Source: Cytophagales bacterium UBA2561 (GTDB lineage Bacteria; Bacteroidota; Bacteroidia; Cytophagales; Thermoflexibacteraceae). Taken from it: a DNA stretch of 64,000 nucleotides. Below are positions 8,194-18,089 of the stretch, in pieces. The notes below the pieces were generated by a model. That model saw only the letters and a program-made list of their open reading frames with translations. It did not search any database and was not told the DNA's origin. Location of the stretch: assembly GCA_002340355.1 (NCBI GenBank), contig DDLX01000018.1:310001-374000 (forward strand). Reading direction: 5' to 3'. The translations under genes were made by a program, and so were the position numbers. Position 1 is the stretch's first letter, and each line of letters starts with the position of its first letter.

Positions 8194-11016
8194 TTATTTT
8201 TCTAGTTCAGGCTTTAGAACCAAACGGATGTAATTCTTACCATTCAAATATTTTTTTGCAACCCTTCGGATATCTTTTGATGTAATTTTTTGTGCTAGTT
8301 CATTGTATTTTAAGAAATTTTCTGCGCCATATCCATATCGATGAGCTTCTTCTAAAACACTTTGCCAAATCTCATTCTTTCGAAGGTCAAGCTCATGTTC
8401 TCGGCGCATCGTCTCAAGTACCTTTTTGAGGTCTTTCTCTTCAACTCCTGATTTACGAATTTTCTCAATTTCATTCAAAACGGATTGAGTCAAGTCCTCC
8501 ACATTTTCGGGCGCACATGGAAAGGAAACATTGAATAAATATCGTTCTGTTGGAAGTTTCATTAATTGAGTATTTGCTCCAATACCATAAACCCCACTTT
8601 TTTCTTCTCGAATTTGCTCAACTAATTTAATAGACAAAATTTCAGCTAACATTTGCATCGCAAAATTAGTTTTAGATTCGTACTTATAAGTCCCCGAAAA
8701 AACCATCCGAACCATACTTTTGGGGTCAGTACCTTTTTGAATAATTTTCTCATGTTTTCCTTCTGGTGGATGAATACCTAAGTCTTTCCAAGTTTCTTCT
8801 TTGGACTGACTGGGTAAACTACCTAAGTAAGTTTCCAGAAGAGGTTTTAATTTTTCAGTGTCAAAATTTCCAACAAAAAAGAAGGTAAATTCTCCTGCAT
8901 TCTGGAAACGTTCTTGATAAATTTCAAATAGTCGATTCAGGTCAATTTTATCAATTTGTTCAGTAGTTGGAATACTTGCCCCTCGTGGATTATTTTGAGC
9001 TAAAAATTTAGCCACTTGGTCATAAAAATAGTAAACAGGATTTGATAGAATATTCTGTAAAACAGATTTTTGTCGATTAATATACGAATCAAAAGCTTCT
9101 TTATCTTTACGAGGTTTTGTAAAAAATAAATGGGTCATTTGAAGCATTGTTTCCAAGTCTTCGGGGCGACAATTTCCCATAAATCCCTCCTGTAATTCAG
9201 AAATATAAGGACGTACATGAACATTTTTTCCTGCTAATAATTTTTGTAAATCAATGTTTGAAAACTTGTCTAGCCCACTTTGTGAAATTATTTCTGAGGC
9301 AAGCCAAGCAGAAAAATAATCATCATCTGAATACAATGAGTGTCCACCCATACTATACCCTGACATCAAAATCTCATCATTTTTGAAATCTGTTTTTTTC
9401 AAAATTACCTCAATTCCGTTGGATAATTTCAGGGTGGTAACCTCCGTTTTTTCGTCAAATTTTTCCTCAGTGATTTCGCCTCTTTTTGGAATTTCATTCA
9501 TCAATTTGGCATCCGTCATCTTGTCTTTATAAGGAGTGATTCTTTGTGTTTTTGAATCATCCAATATTTGTTGAATTTTGGTTTCAGTTGGAATTTTTAT
9601 TCCTTCTTTTTCGGGAGACATCACCACAACTACTCGATTTTTTTCTTGAATTAATTCTTTTGCAATTTCATTAATTTCATTCAATTGGATAGTAGGTATA
9701 ATTTGATTGATAAAATGATATGAAAACTCAATACCAGTCATGGGATGTCCTTTCAAAAAATGTTCTTTATAAACATCCGTATAATTTTCAGACTCCGTTT
9801 TATCTCGTTCTTGAAAAGCTTGCTGATAACTCATCAAAAAGTTCTTTTTATAACGCTCTAGCTCACCAATCGTAAAACCAAATTGCTTGACTCGTTCATT
9901 TTCAAGGAGTAAAGTTTGTAGTCCTTTCTCAATACCTTCCTGACTAACAACGGTATAAGCTTGATAGGTATCCTTGGTTCTTGCCCAACTTCCACCATGA
10001 TAAACTCCAGCATAAATAAAAGGAGGTTCGGCTTTTTGGCGTAATTCGTTCAAACGTTCATTGAGCATTCCAGTAAAAAATTGGTATAGAATATGTTTTC
10101 GAAAATCACCTAAAGTAGTAATTTTTTCAGAATTTATTTTATTAAATAGATAAATTTTAGTGAAAGCAGCTTCTTTGTCTGATGTAACTTTTATTAAAGT
10201 TTTGTCATGATCAGGAACGAGAAAATTTTTACGTTCTCTAGGGATCTCAGGATTTTTGAGATTCCCAAAATGAGCTTCAATTTTTTTCTGAATCTCGTCA
10301 GGATCAAAGTCTCCAACTGCCACAACTGCCATCAAATTAGGACGATACCAATCGCTATAAAATTTTTTGATCGTTTCATAATCAAAAGATTCTAATATTT
10401 TTTTTGTTCCAATAGGCAACCGCTCGGCATATCTCGAATTTTGGAAAAGTACAGGCAGAAACTTATCCAACATCCTACGGTCTGCTCCTTGTCCAAGTCT
10501 CCATTCCTCAATGACTACGCCCCGTTCTTTATCAATTTCTTGATGGTCAAAAGTGAGTCCACCTGCCCAATCTTCTAAAATGGTAAATCCTTTTTCTACA
10601 ATTTTATCATCATCCGAAGGAATAGGCAAAATGTAAACGGTTTCGTCAAAACTGGTGTAAGCATTCAAATCCGCCCCAAATTTTACGCCTACGGTTTGTA
10701 GATAATCAACTAACTCATTTTTGCTAAAATTTTTTGAGCCATTAAATGCCATATGTTCCGTAAAATGAGCCAAACCTAACTGATTTTTATCTTCAAGAAT
10801 TGACCCCGCATTGACAATTAGGCGAAGTTCAAGGCGATTTTCAGGGATTGCATTTTGACGGATATAATAAGTTAAGCCATTTTTTAGTTTGCCAATGCGA
10901 ACATTTTTATCTAATGGCAAGGGTTTAGACAAATCCGACACATCAGGATTTTGAGCTTGAAGTGATAAAGTCATACTCGTCAAAATATAAATTATCCAAA
11001 AATGAAAAGTCTTCAT
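8194..11016 (-). CDS. M16 family zinc metalloprotease (pitrilysin type), secreted or periplasmic
   Basis: The 940-residue protein starts with a signal peptide (MKTFHFWIIY then a hydrophobic stretch ending LQAQ at about 22). The inverted zinc motif HFTEH is at 84-88, with the third zinc ligand most likely E164 in DKERGVVIEEW, which fits the HxxEH-x(74-76)-E rule. Two M16 halves are fused in one chain, as in pitrilysin-like enzymes. The second half (from about residue 500) lacks the zinc motif and is the usual inactive partner. Substrates are probably peptides in the periplasm. The gene stands alone between rplS and the S74 protein, with a hairpin at its 3' end. Confidence 0.93.
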   Translation of the reverse strand: MKTFHFWIIYILTSMTLSLQAQNPDVSDLSKPLPLDKNVRIGKLKNGLTYYIRQNAIPENRLELRLIVNAGSILEDKNQLGLAHFTEHMAFNGSKNFSKNELVDYLQTVGVKFGADLNAYTSFDETVYILPIPSDDDKIVEKGFTILEDWAGGLTFDHQEIDKERGVVIEEWRLGQGADRRMLDKFLPVLFQNSRYAERLPIGTKKILESFDYETIKKFYSDWYRPNLMAVVAVGDFDPDEIQKKIEAHFGNLKNPEIPRERKNFLVPDHDKTLIKVTSDKEAAFTKIYLFNKINSEKITTLGDFRKHILYQFFTGMLNERLNELRQKAEPPFIYAGVYHGGSWARTKDTYQAYTVVSQEGIEKGLQTLLLENERVKQFGFTIGELERYKKNFLMSYQQAFQERDKTESENYTDVYKEHFLKGHPMTGIEFSYHFINQIIPTIQLNEINEIAKELIQEKNRVVVVMSPEKEGIKIPTETKIQQILDDSKTQRITPYKDKMTDAKLMNEIPKRGEITEEKFDEKTEVTTLKLSNGIEVILKKTDFKNDEILMSGYSMGGHSLYSDDDYFSAWLASEIISQSGLDKFSNIDLQKLLAGKNVHVRPYISELQEGFMGNCRPEDLETMLQMTHLFFTKPRKDKEAFDSYINRQKSVLQNILSNPVYYFYDQVAKFLAQNNPRGASIPTTEQIDKIDLNRLFEIYQERFQNAGEFTFFFVGNFDTEKLKPLLETYLGSLPSQSKEETWKDLGIHPPEGKHEKIIQKGTDPKSMVRMVFSGTYKYESKTNFAMQMLAEILSIKLVEQIREEKSGVYGIGANTQLMKLPTERYLFNVSFPCAPENVEDLTQSVLNEIEKIRKSGVEEKDLKKVLETMRREHELDLRKNEIWQSVLEEAHRYGYGAENFLKYNELAQKITSKDIRRVAKKYLNGKNYIRLVLKPELEK

Positions 11017-11124
11017 ACATTATAAATTTATTAAAATTAAAAAAATTAAATTTGTTATTTTAGTCGAGGAAAGTAAAGATAAATTAACTCGAACATAAAT
11101 TTGAGATTGGGTAATTTATTCATC

Positions 11125-11177
11125 TAAAAAAATAATCCCCTCAAAAAGATGAAACTAAGTCATCTTCCGAGAGGATT
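11125..11177 (-). terminator. Strong intrinsic terminator of the S74 fibre-like gene
   Basis: On the minus strand the outer arms (11169-11177 with 11134-11142) pair over 9 bp with one G-U, and inner arms AAGATGA/TCATCTT add 7 bp. The hairpin is followed by ATTTTTTTAG. It begins about 26 bases past the stop at 11204. Confidence 0.85.
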
Positions 11178-11203
11178 TTTTATTCAAAGACAAAAATGGA
11201 AAT

Positions 11204-14200
11204 TTATCTTTCTGACAAGTTTGTATTTGAGCTTTGGAGTTGCTCAACAATTTGTGAAAGTTGTTCAAAATTGCTTTCTAGCTTTGTGATGCTATCTACT
11301 TTAGCCTTTAAATTCGTATTTTCTACTTTTAGGCTTTGAACTTGTCTTTTCAAAACTTCAATCTGTTGTTGTTGTTCCTTGACTGCCTCAACTAAAACGG
11401 CTGTAAAATTAGAGTAAGTAACTGATTTAATACCTTTAGCATCTTTATAAACCATTTCGGGATATACTTTCTCAACTTCTTGAGCAATAAATCCGATTTG
11501 TTTTCGATTAGTCGAATCAGATTTATAGATAAATGAAGCCCCACGTAATGCTAATACATTTTTTAGGGGATCTTTCAGGTTTTGGATGTCTTTTTTCCTT
11601 CTTCTGTCTGAGATTGTTCCCCATGTACTTCCATTTCCAGGTAAGTTTACTCCTAAAGTACTTCCTGCATCTGTAAATATTCTACAGCCTGCTGTTCCTT
11701 TCATTACAATTTGATTTGTTGCTGCTACTGCGTTACTTCCTATTGCTACTGCGTTATTGCCATTTGCTCTTGCTCCATTTCCGAAAGCAAAAGAGTGATT
11801 ACCAGAAGCTATATTATTATATCCTCCTGGGGTGCATGAATAGTTACCAGTAGCTTTATTAAGTGTTCCTCCACCTACAAACGCACGATAACCTGCTGTA
11901 TTTGCATTGCCTCCAACCACAACCGCAAGTTGTCCTGATGCTGTATTTCCATCTCCAGAGCCAATAAATGAACGAAGTCCAGATGCAGTATGTAATTGTC
12001 CTCCACCTATAAAACTTTGTCCATCCATAGTAGTTGCATTCCCACCTGGCTCACCTTCAATCATAAAATCTTTCCAAGCTGAGCCATTGTGATATTGTAA
12101 TTTTGTACCGTTGTAGCGAATCATACCAGCCGATGCAGTAATACTGGTACTATTTGTAATCTGTAAAACGCCATTAATTTTGACCAATTCTTTATTATTT
12201 GTAAAGTCGCCATAAATCAAGGGATTGTCCGTATTTGAGTTATCAATCGCTAATTTATTAGAAACTCCTGCCAAAGCCGAACCTGTACTGGAGACAAGTG
12301 CTTTTCCAAGAAAGACATTATTTGAACCTGTATTATTTTTTCCTGTTTGATAGCCCAAAAATACATTTCCACCCGCTTGATTGTCTTGTCCTGAATTGTG
12401 TCCAATCATGACATTACTAGATCCGCCTGCAGCTTTGCTCATAGTCGCCGTTCCGATAGCCACATTATAATTTCCTGTATTATCTTTAGCGGCACTATAA
12501 CCAATAAACACATTACTAAATCCACTATTTTTCTTCCCTGCTTGTGAACCAATAATGACATGATTTCTTCCTGATGTGTTATCCACTCCTGCATCTGTTC
12601 CAATGAATACGTTCTCATTTGCCGAACTGTGGTTTAAGCCAGCATTAACCCCAATAAATGTATTATTATTTCCTGTATCAGCCGTTCGATTCCCAATAAA
12701 TAAGTTATTGGCATCTTCGTAATATTTATTGCTTTGAATAAAATTCACCCAATTGCCGTTATGTCCTGCAAATTTTCCCGAATTATAGCGAATCGTACCA
12801 GCATTGCTCGTAGTATTATTCCCGATTTTGATAGCTCCATTAACTTCTAATTTTTCGGTAGGAGTTGCTGTTCCAATCCCAATATTTCCACCGAGTCCAT
12901 TTCGTTGCATCACCATCAAGGTCATGTTTCCACTCGCATCCCGAATCCCAAAATTATCAGGATGTCCAAAATTACTACCATCCCCGATTCCAAAAATCCA
13001 ACTTCTGTTCGTTGCCCCATCTTTCTGAGATACTTTTATCAGACCTTGAGTTGTATTTACGGATTCGTTTCCGACCTGCAATAATCCATTAATCTGCAAG
13101 GTACTAGAAGAAAAATCACCATAAATTAATGGATTATTAGTTAGTGTATTTGAAATAATTAATTGGTTCGATTTAGTTCTAAAATCATTATGATCTCCCG
13201 CCAAATATCCAAGAAATATATTTCCACTTCCTGTATTTCCACTTCCTGTACCTCGACCTACAAAAACATTGTTATTGCCCAATAATGAAGCTCCTCCACT
13301 TCCCGAAGCATAGCCTATCAATGTGTTACTACTTCCCTTGAATCCATACCCAGCAAACCCACCCAAATACACATTTTCAATGCCACTTATATTATTGAAT
13401 CCTGAAGATTGCCCAAGAAATACGTTTGAACCTCCTGTATTATTTTGTCCTGCCGAAGTGCCAATTATAGTAGAGCCACCTGTTGAACTAATATCCAACA
13501 TACCATTGGTCGTAAAAGTAGCTTGTGCAGTATTGGCTTTTAAGATTAAATGGTTATTATCGTTTGTTCCGATAGTCATACTTGTCCCGAAAGCATTTCC
13601 ACCCTGCAAGATTCCGCCCGAAGTCGAATTCGTAGTAATAAATTCTTGCCAAGTTCCATTGGAGAAACCTTGAAACTTTGTTCCATTAAAACGAATTTTC
13701 CCCTCTGAATCTACCCCTGCATCTTCCAAAATAATTCCTTCTTTAGCAGTCAAAGCATTTTTAATTTCTAAGCTATTCTGAATTTCAGAGGGCAAATAAA
13801 TATCTAATTTAGAAGTAGTTGCTGACATAAATGTAGAACTATTTACTTTAAAAATAAACGGATTTGTGTCGGTTGTTCCGATGTGCATTGCTGTTCCGAA
13901 AGCATTTCCACCCTGCAAGATTCCGCCCGAAGTCGAATTCGTAGTAATAAATTCTTGCCAAGTTCCATTGGAAAAACCTTGAAATTTGTTGCCATTAAAA
14001 CGGATTTTCCCCTCTGAATCTACCCCTGCATCTTCCAAAATAATTCCTTCTTTAGCAGTCAAAGCATTTTTAATTTCTAAGCTATTCTGAATTTCAGAGG
14101 GCAAATAAATATCTAATTTAGAAGTAGTTGCTGACATAAATATAGAACTATTCACCTTAAAAATAAGTGGATTTGTGTCGGTTGTTCCAATAAAATTAGC

Positions 14201-16381
14201 AGAATTCATATTTGAGTTTCCATTTATTTTCCAACCTAAATTATTGAGTCCTGCAGTTGTGATAAAATCATTCCAGTTATTATTGGCATAACCTTGAAAA
14301 TTCCCATTTTGAAAACGTAACATTCCATCTCTAACAGTTGTCGAAGCACTTTTTCCTATTATCAAATTGCCGTTAATCGAAACAAAATCGTCTGTGAAGT
14401 CTCCATAAATCAGTGGAGTATTAGAGGATGAATTTTCAATATATAGTTTTTGTGAACCTGTTTCATTTGTTCCCGCATTATTTCCTATAAAAATATTGCC
14501 TATGCCTGAAATATTATTTGCTCCTGACCCAATCCCAACAAAGACATTTCCACTTCCATCTTGATGAAATGCACCCGACCCTGTGCCCAAAAAGGTATTG
14601 CTAAAACTGGTGGTTGAGCGATTTCCTGCTCCTTTTCCTAAAAAAACATTGTGAGCATTCGTTGTTGAGCTTGTTCCTACTCCTTCGCCAATCAAGGTAC
14701 TTGCATGAGCATCCGATAGAAAGAATTGTCCTTGTGGAGTAAGTTTTACAAATTCTTGATTATTAGACTTTAATACTAAATTATAATTATCATTTGAGCC
14801 AATAACTGTTGCTGTTCCGAAGGTGTTTCCAGCTTGTAGAAGTCCACCTGAATTATTGTTTATGGTTATAAATTCTTGCCAAACCCCATTGGAATACCCT
14901 TCAAATTTAGTACCATCAAAACGGAGTTTTCCTTCGATATTTGTAGAAGCATTTTGCAAAATTAAGCCCTCATTTACAGTTAAAGAATTGTGTGCAAAAA
15001 CAGGGTGTGAAACTCCTAAATTAGTGGTTGTAGCAGACATGAAAAATTGACTATTGACTCCAAAATTTAACGGGTTAGTACTAGATGTTCCGATAAAACT
15101 GCTGGCATTAGTCGAGCCATTTCCACCTAAATCCCAGCTCCCCGAAGTCGTAGCAAGGGTCTCCCAAACCCCCAACTGCCGAATCTGAAAAACCGAACCC
15201 GTGTAGCGCATCATCCCATCTTGAACAGTTGTTCCTGTATAGTTTCCTAACTTCAATGTTCCTGCAACTTCAGTAACATTAGTACTATAAAACCCAAGTT
15301 TAGTGTTATTCTGCACCTGCAAATCTCCATTGATTTGAGTTTGATTAGTAGTCAAAAAACCAAGAGTAGTATTGCCCTCAACTTTAAATTCTCCATTTCC
15401 TGTAACTTCTAAATCTATTTCTGTTGCTGTTTCTAACTTAGTAGTTTTCAATAATTTGCCTCCTAATTGTAAGGCGGGTAAAGTACTTTCATCTTTAGTT
15501 AATCCACTTCCAGCATCTACCAAATTACCAACATTGTACCATTTCGAGCCATCATAAATTTCCAAGATATTATTTTGATAACGCACCATTCCTTTGTCTG
15601 CATCACCATCAAATTTACCTAAGATTAAACCACCTTGAATTAAGGTTTCACTTTGAGAAGAAATACCTAACGTATTAAAATTTAAACTATCCAAAGATAC
15701 ATCGTACCATTGTTGATTCGTGAAAACTTGTACGACATTTTTTTGCGTATTAAATCGCATCATCCCAGAATACGCTCCACCTGTCTGAGTTATAAAATCA
15801 GTTAATTGTAACGCTCCTGTAACTTGGGTAGTTGAAGATTCTTCTGTACCTAGAATAGTGTTTCCTGCCACATTAATATTACCACCAAACACCGTACTGA
15901 CCGAGGCTTGAGGGGTATTAGTCCAGTAAGGTTTTCCCAAGCCATCCGTGGCAAGCATCTGATTCGGCAATGCACTGATGAAGTGAGAAGGGGTTAAAAT
16001 TCCATCTGCCACATCAAAGGCATAACGTGATTGGGGGGTTGGTAAAATGGGAATTTTTATTTTTGATTCTCCTTCAATCTCAATCCCTACCTCCAACTCT
16101 TGGACTTCAAAGAACACTTTTGGAATTGGATTATTATTTCCTAACACAATGAAAAACAAGCTATTACTAACTAATACAGAATGTCTTTCTGACCATGTTT
16201 CGCTTCCATTCTCTAAGGAAAAACGCATTGAGAATGTTCCTTCGGCAGGTTCTCCTTCGGAATCCAAACGCCCCTGAAAAGGAATACTACGGTTTGCTGT
16301 ATTTTCCAAAGAAGTCTCTTGGGCATGGGAGAAGGAAAAAGCCGAAATACTTAAAAACAGAAATAGAATAATTCGTTTCAT
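11204..16381 (-). CDS. Giant secreted fibre-like protein with C-terminal Peptidase_S74 intramolecular chaperone
   Basis: The start is set at the ATG at 16381 (1725 residues), where MKRIILFLFLSISAFSFSHAQ forms a clean signal peptide; an in-frame ATG at 16405 would add eight unlikely residues. The body has many short repeats of the form N(V/I)FLG-(x)-AG or TGSNNVFLG, as in trimeric fibre or YadA-like shafts. Longer modules read GxIRFNGTKFQGFSNGTWQEFI. Around residue 1590 an S74 chaperone domain begins (SDRRRKKDIQNLKDPL, then IGFIAQEVEKVYPEMV), followed by a coiled coil with a QQQQ run. In endosialidases and phage tail fibres this domain drives trimer folding and cleaves itself off, with the Ser-Asp of SDRR as the catalytic pair. 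There is no type IX sorting tail. It is likely a cell-surface adhesin or structural fibre. Confidence 0.85.
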   Translation of the reverse strand: MKRIILFLFLSISAFSFSHAQETSLENTANRSIPFQGRLDSEGEPAEGTFSMRFSLENGSETWSERHSVLVSNSLFFIVLGNNNPIPKVFFEVQELEVGIEIEGESKIKIPILPTPQSRYAFDVADGILTPSHFISALPNQMLATDGLGKPYWTNTPQASVSTVFGGNINVAGNTILGTEESSTTQVTGALQLTDFITQTGGAYSGMMRFNTQKNVVQVFTNQQWYDVSLDSLNFNTLGISSQSETLIQGGLILGKFDGDADKGMVRYQNNILEIYDGSKWYNVGNLVDAGSGLTKDESTLPALQLGGKLLKTTKLETATEIDLEVTGNGEFKVEGNTTLGFLTTNQTQINGDLQVQNNTKLGFYSTNVTEVAGTLKLGNYTGTTVQDGMMRYTGSVFQIRQLGVWETLATTSGSWDLGGNGSTNASSFIGTSSTNPLNFGVNSQFFMSATTTNLGVSHPVFAHNSLTVNEGLILQNASTNIEGKLRFDGTKFEGYSNGVWQEFITINNNSGGLLQAGNTFGTATVIGSNDNYNLVLKSNNQEFVKLTPQGQFFLSDAHASTLIGEGVGTSSTTNAHNVFLGKGAGNRSTTSFSNTFLGTGSGAFHQDGSGNVFVGIGSGANNISGIGNIFIGNNAGTNETGSQKLYIENSSSNTPLIYGDFTDDFVSINGNLIIGKSASTTVRDGMLRFQNGNFQGYANNNWNDFITTAGLNNLGWKINGNSNMNSANFIGTTDTNPLIFKVNSSIFMSATTSKLDIYLPSEIQNSLEIKNALTAKEGIILEDAGVDSEGKIRFNGNKFQGFSNGTWQEFITTNSTSGGILQGGNAFGTAMHIGTTDTNPFIFKVNSSTFMSATTSKLDIYLPSEIQNSLEIKNALTAKEGIILEDAGVDSEGKIRFNGTKFQGFSNGTWQEFITTNSTSGGILQGGNAFGTSMTIGTNDNNHLILKANTAQATFTTNGMLDISSTGGSTIIGTSAGQNNTGGSNVFLGQSSGFNNISGIENVYLGGFAGYGFKGSSNTLIGYASGSGGASLLGNNNVFVGRGTGSGNTGSGNIFLGYLAGDHNDFRTKSNQLIISNTLTNNPLIYGDFSSSTLQINGLLQVGNESVNTTQGLIKVSQKDGATNRSWIFGIGDGSNFGHPDNFGIRDASGNMTLMVMQRNGLGGNIGIGTATPTEKLEVNGAIKIGNNTTSNAGTIRYNSGKFAGHNGNWVNFIQSNKYYEDANNLFIGNRTADTGNNNTFIGVNAGLNHSSANENVFIGTDAGVDNTSGRNHVIIGSQAGKKNSGFSNVFIGYSAAKDNTGNYNVAIGTATMSKAAGGSSNVMIGHNSGQDNQAGGNVFLGYQTGKNNTGSNNVFLGKALVSSTGSALAGVSNKLAIDNSNTDNPLIYGDFTNNKELVKINGVLQITNSTSITASAGMIRYNGTKLQYHNGSAWKDFMIEGEPGGNATTMDGQSFIGGGQLHTASGLRSFIGSGDGNTASGQLAVVVGGNANTAGYRAFVGGGTLNKATGNYSCTPGGYNNIASGNHSFAFGNGARANGNNAVAIGSNAVAATNQIVMKGTAGCRIFTDAGSTLGVNLPGNGSTWGTISDRRRKKDIQNLKDPLKNVLALRGASFIYKSDSTNRKQIGFIAQEVEKVYPEMVYKDAKGIKSVTYSNFTAVLVEAVKEQQQQIEVLKRQVQSLKVENTNLKAKVDSITKLESNFEQLSQIVEQLQSSNTNLSER
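13588..14190 (-). repeat. Two tandem, nearly identical 309-bp units inside the S74 gene
   Basis: The sequence from about 13588 to 13882 recurs at 13897-14191 with only scattered changes. The period is exactly 309 bp, or 103 codons, so the frame is kept. Each unit encodes one fibre module (residues around 730-931) from KVNSS-FMSATTSKLDIYL to STSGGILQGGNAFGT. Near identity at silent sites points to a recent in-frame duplication or ongoing gene conversion. Confidence 0.9.
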
Positions 16382-16405
16382 ATTGGATTTGTGATTGTAT
16401 ATCAA

Positions 16406-16709
16406 TTATTTCGTATTTGGTTCTAAAGTTTTATAAAAATGTGCTGGGAATTTGTCGAGGAATCAAGATTAGTAAAATCTCTTTCTTTGTATTCGTAAAA
16501 GAGTCAATGGGAGTTGTTAAATATTATTTGATGAATTATTAACGACTATTGTCTTTCTTTATTAAATCTGAAATTATTTAGAGAAAAGAATAATTAGAAA
16601 TAGAATTCATTTCTAAACAAAAAAATCCTACCAAGTTCTCGTTTGGTAGGATCGAAATATTCGAGATATGAATTGTAAAAAATAACTATCTTATGATATA
16701 CAAAATAGA
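16406..16709. other. Intergenic, about 300 bp
   Basis: This gap holds the upstream region of the S74 gene and the terminator of the ccoG-ccoH-safE block at 16618-16652. I saw no coding potential in the rest. Confidence 0.6.
16618..16652 (-). terminator. Intrinsic terminator after the SafE-like gene
   Basis: Bases 16625-16634 (ATCCTACCAA) and 16643-16652 are exact inverted repeats of 10 bp with an 8-base loop. On the minus strand the stem runs into a TTTTTTT stretch. Confidence 0.85.
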
Positions 16710-17429
16710 TTATTGATTTTCTGGTACATCACAACACTCAACTTGAATTTGGCTATTATTTAGGGATTCAGCTACAGGGCTTAAATAGGGAATGCCTAAA
16801 CCTAATCCTCTCACAATCATTAATATTGCAACAATCGAAACCAAATAAGGAGTAGAAGTTTTAAGCCAAATTTTCACACGATTTTTGAGTAAACTTCGAG
16901 AAAGTGAGACTGCCAGCATCAAAGGAATCGTACCCACCCCAAAACTCATCATATACAAAATTCCACTTTCGGGAGTTCCACTTAAAATAGCACCTGAAGC
17001 GGCAGCATAAACCAATCCACATGGTAAAAATCCTGTCAAGAGTCCTGATAAGAATAATGATTTAGGGGAATAGTTTTTGAGTAATTTGCTAAAGTTTTGT
17101 TTGAGAAGTCGCGTTAACCAAAATTTTTCAGAGAATGTTGCATTTTTTCCGACCCCAAAATACAATAAGAACATTAAAATTCCTGCTCCAATACTCAAAT
17201 ATTGTTGCCCATTAAAACCTTGAATAGACATTCCTAATAAACTGAAAATCAAACCAATAATACCATAGGTAAAAATTCGCCCAGCATTGAAAATCAAACT
17301 ATCTATCAAAACAGAAACTTTGGTTTGTAAATCCATTGGTACAGCAAGCATCACAGGTCCGCACATTCCTACACAATGGAAACTACCTGCTAAACCAAAC
17401 AAGAAAGCTGTTAAATAAAAATCTGTCAT
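16710..17429 (-). CDS. Sulfite exporter TauE/SafE-like membrane protein of the cbb3 oxidase assembly cluster
   Basis: This 239-residue polytopic membrane protein belongs to the DsbD_2/SafE-like family. Its N terminus carries the hallmark FHCVGMCGPVMLAVP (H18, C19, C23), and a second conserved block reads GLLTGFLPCGLVYAA. About six hydrophobic segments are visible. Members commonly end cco clusters in Bacteroidota and are thought to act in copper delivery or cbb3 oxidase maturation, although they are often named sulfite exporters. Here it is last in the ccoG-ccoH-safE order on the minus strand, 66 bases after ccoH. Its terminal CCDVPENQ has two adjacent cysteines that could bind metal; this last point is inference. 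Confidence 0.85.
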   Translation of the reverse strand: MTDFYLTAFLFGLAGSFHCVGMCGPVMLAVPMDLQTKVSVLIDSLIFNAGRIFTYGIIGLIFSLLGMSIQGFNGQQYLSIGAGILMFLLYFGVGKNATFSEKFWLTRLLKQNFSKLLKNYSPKSLFLSGLLTGFLPCGLVYAAASGAILSGTPESGILYMMSFGVGTIPLMLAVSLSRSLLKNRVKIWLKTSTPYLVSIVAILMIVRGLGLGIPYLSPVAESLNNSQIQVECCDVPENQ

Positions 17430-17495
17430 ATCGAAAGGCTATAAAAAAATTTGTAGCAATCACTTTTAGAGTCATGATATAAATTACTTCAAAAA

Positions 17496-17966
17496 TTATT
17501 TTACATCGAAATCATAATTTTTGAAATATTTTTCATTCTTGTAGGAAAAGAGTAGTTCAACAGCCCAACGTCCTTTTTGTAATTTCTCAAGATTCAGATT
17601 TTGGAGATTACTTTCAGAAAGTTGTATTGGAACTTTAAAATCAAGATTAGCATTTGAAGGACGGAAAAACCAATATTCTCCCTGAACGCTGGTGTTTTCA
17701 AATTCTGTAGGTAATTGAACTTGAAGTAATTTATTTGCTGGGATGTATTTTATACTCAATGATTTACCCAACTTGTTGGCTCGTTTAATTTCCTGAATAC
17801 GAGACTCATACTTAATTTCCTCAGCATAATAATCAGGACGAACTAAATTTACATCCTGTTGAAAAGCACCATACACCATCGAAAAAATCATAATTCCAAA
17901 TAGTACAAATGCTCCAATGATGATTAGAGGAATAAAACCTCCTTTTGTTGAATTACTCATGTTCAT
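17496..17966 (-). CDS. ccoH: FixH/CcoH family cbb3 oxidase assembly protein
   Basis: The 156-residue protein has one N-terminal membrane anchor (FIPLIIIGAFVLFGIMIFSMVYGAF) followed by a short extracytoplasmic domain with the family segment VNLVRPDYYAEEIKYESRIQEIKRA. CcoH/FixH helps to assemble or stabilise the cbb3 cytochrome oxidase complex. It lies between ccoG and the SafE-like gene on the same strand, which supports the assignment. The start may be either M1 (17966) or M3 (17960). An 11-bp hairpin separates it from ccoG. Confidence 0.88.
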   Translation of the reverse strand: MNMSNSTKGGFIPLIIIGAFVLFGIMIFSMVYGAFQQDVNLVRPDYYAEEIKYESRIQEIKRANKLGKSLSIKYIPANKLLQVQLPTEFENTSVQGEYWFFRPSNANLDFKVPIQLSESNLQNLNLEKLQKGRWAVELLFSYKNEKYFKNYDFDVK

Positions 17967-18031
17967 TAATGTTTTGATGTGTCTAAAATAAACTATTTAT
18001 GAGGACTATGAAAATAGCATTTTTCAAACAA

Positions 18032-18072
18032 ATTACCTTTGACAAAGTTTGAAATTCTCTATCAAAGGTAAT
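18032..18072 (-). terminator. 11-bp perfect inverted repeat between ccoG and ccoH
   Basis: Bases 18032-18042 (ATTACCTTTGA) are exactly complementary to 18062-18072. The loop is 19 bases, and only TTTG follows on the minus strand. It may be a partial terminator or an mRNA-stabilising hairpin that tunes ccoG relative to ccoH. Confidence 0.5.
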
Positions 18073-18089
18073 ACAAAAGCACCTAAAAT

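Noticed and set aside
11907..16277. Several plus-strand frames inside the S74 gene
   Set aside because: They are Pro/Ser-rich shadows of the repetitive minus-strand gene with no start context or family resemblance.
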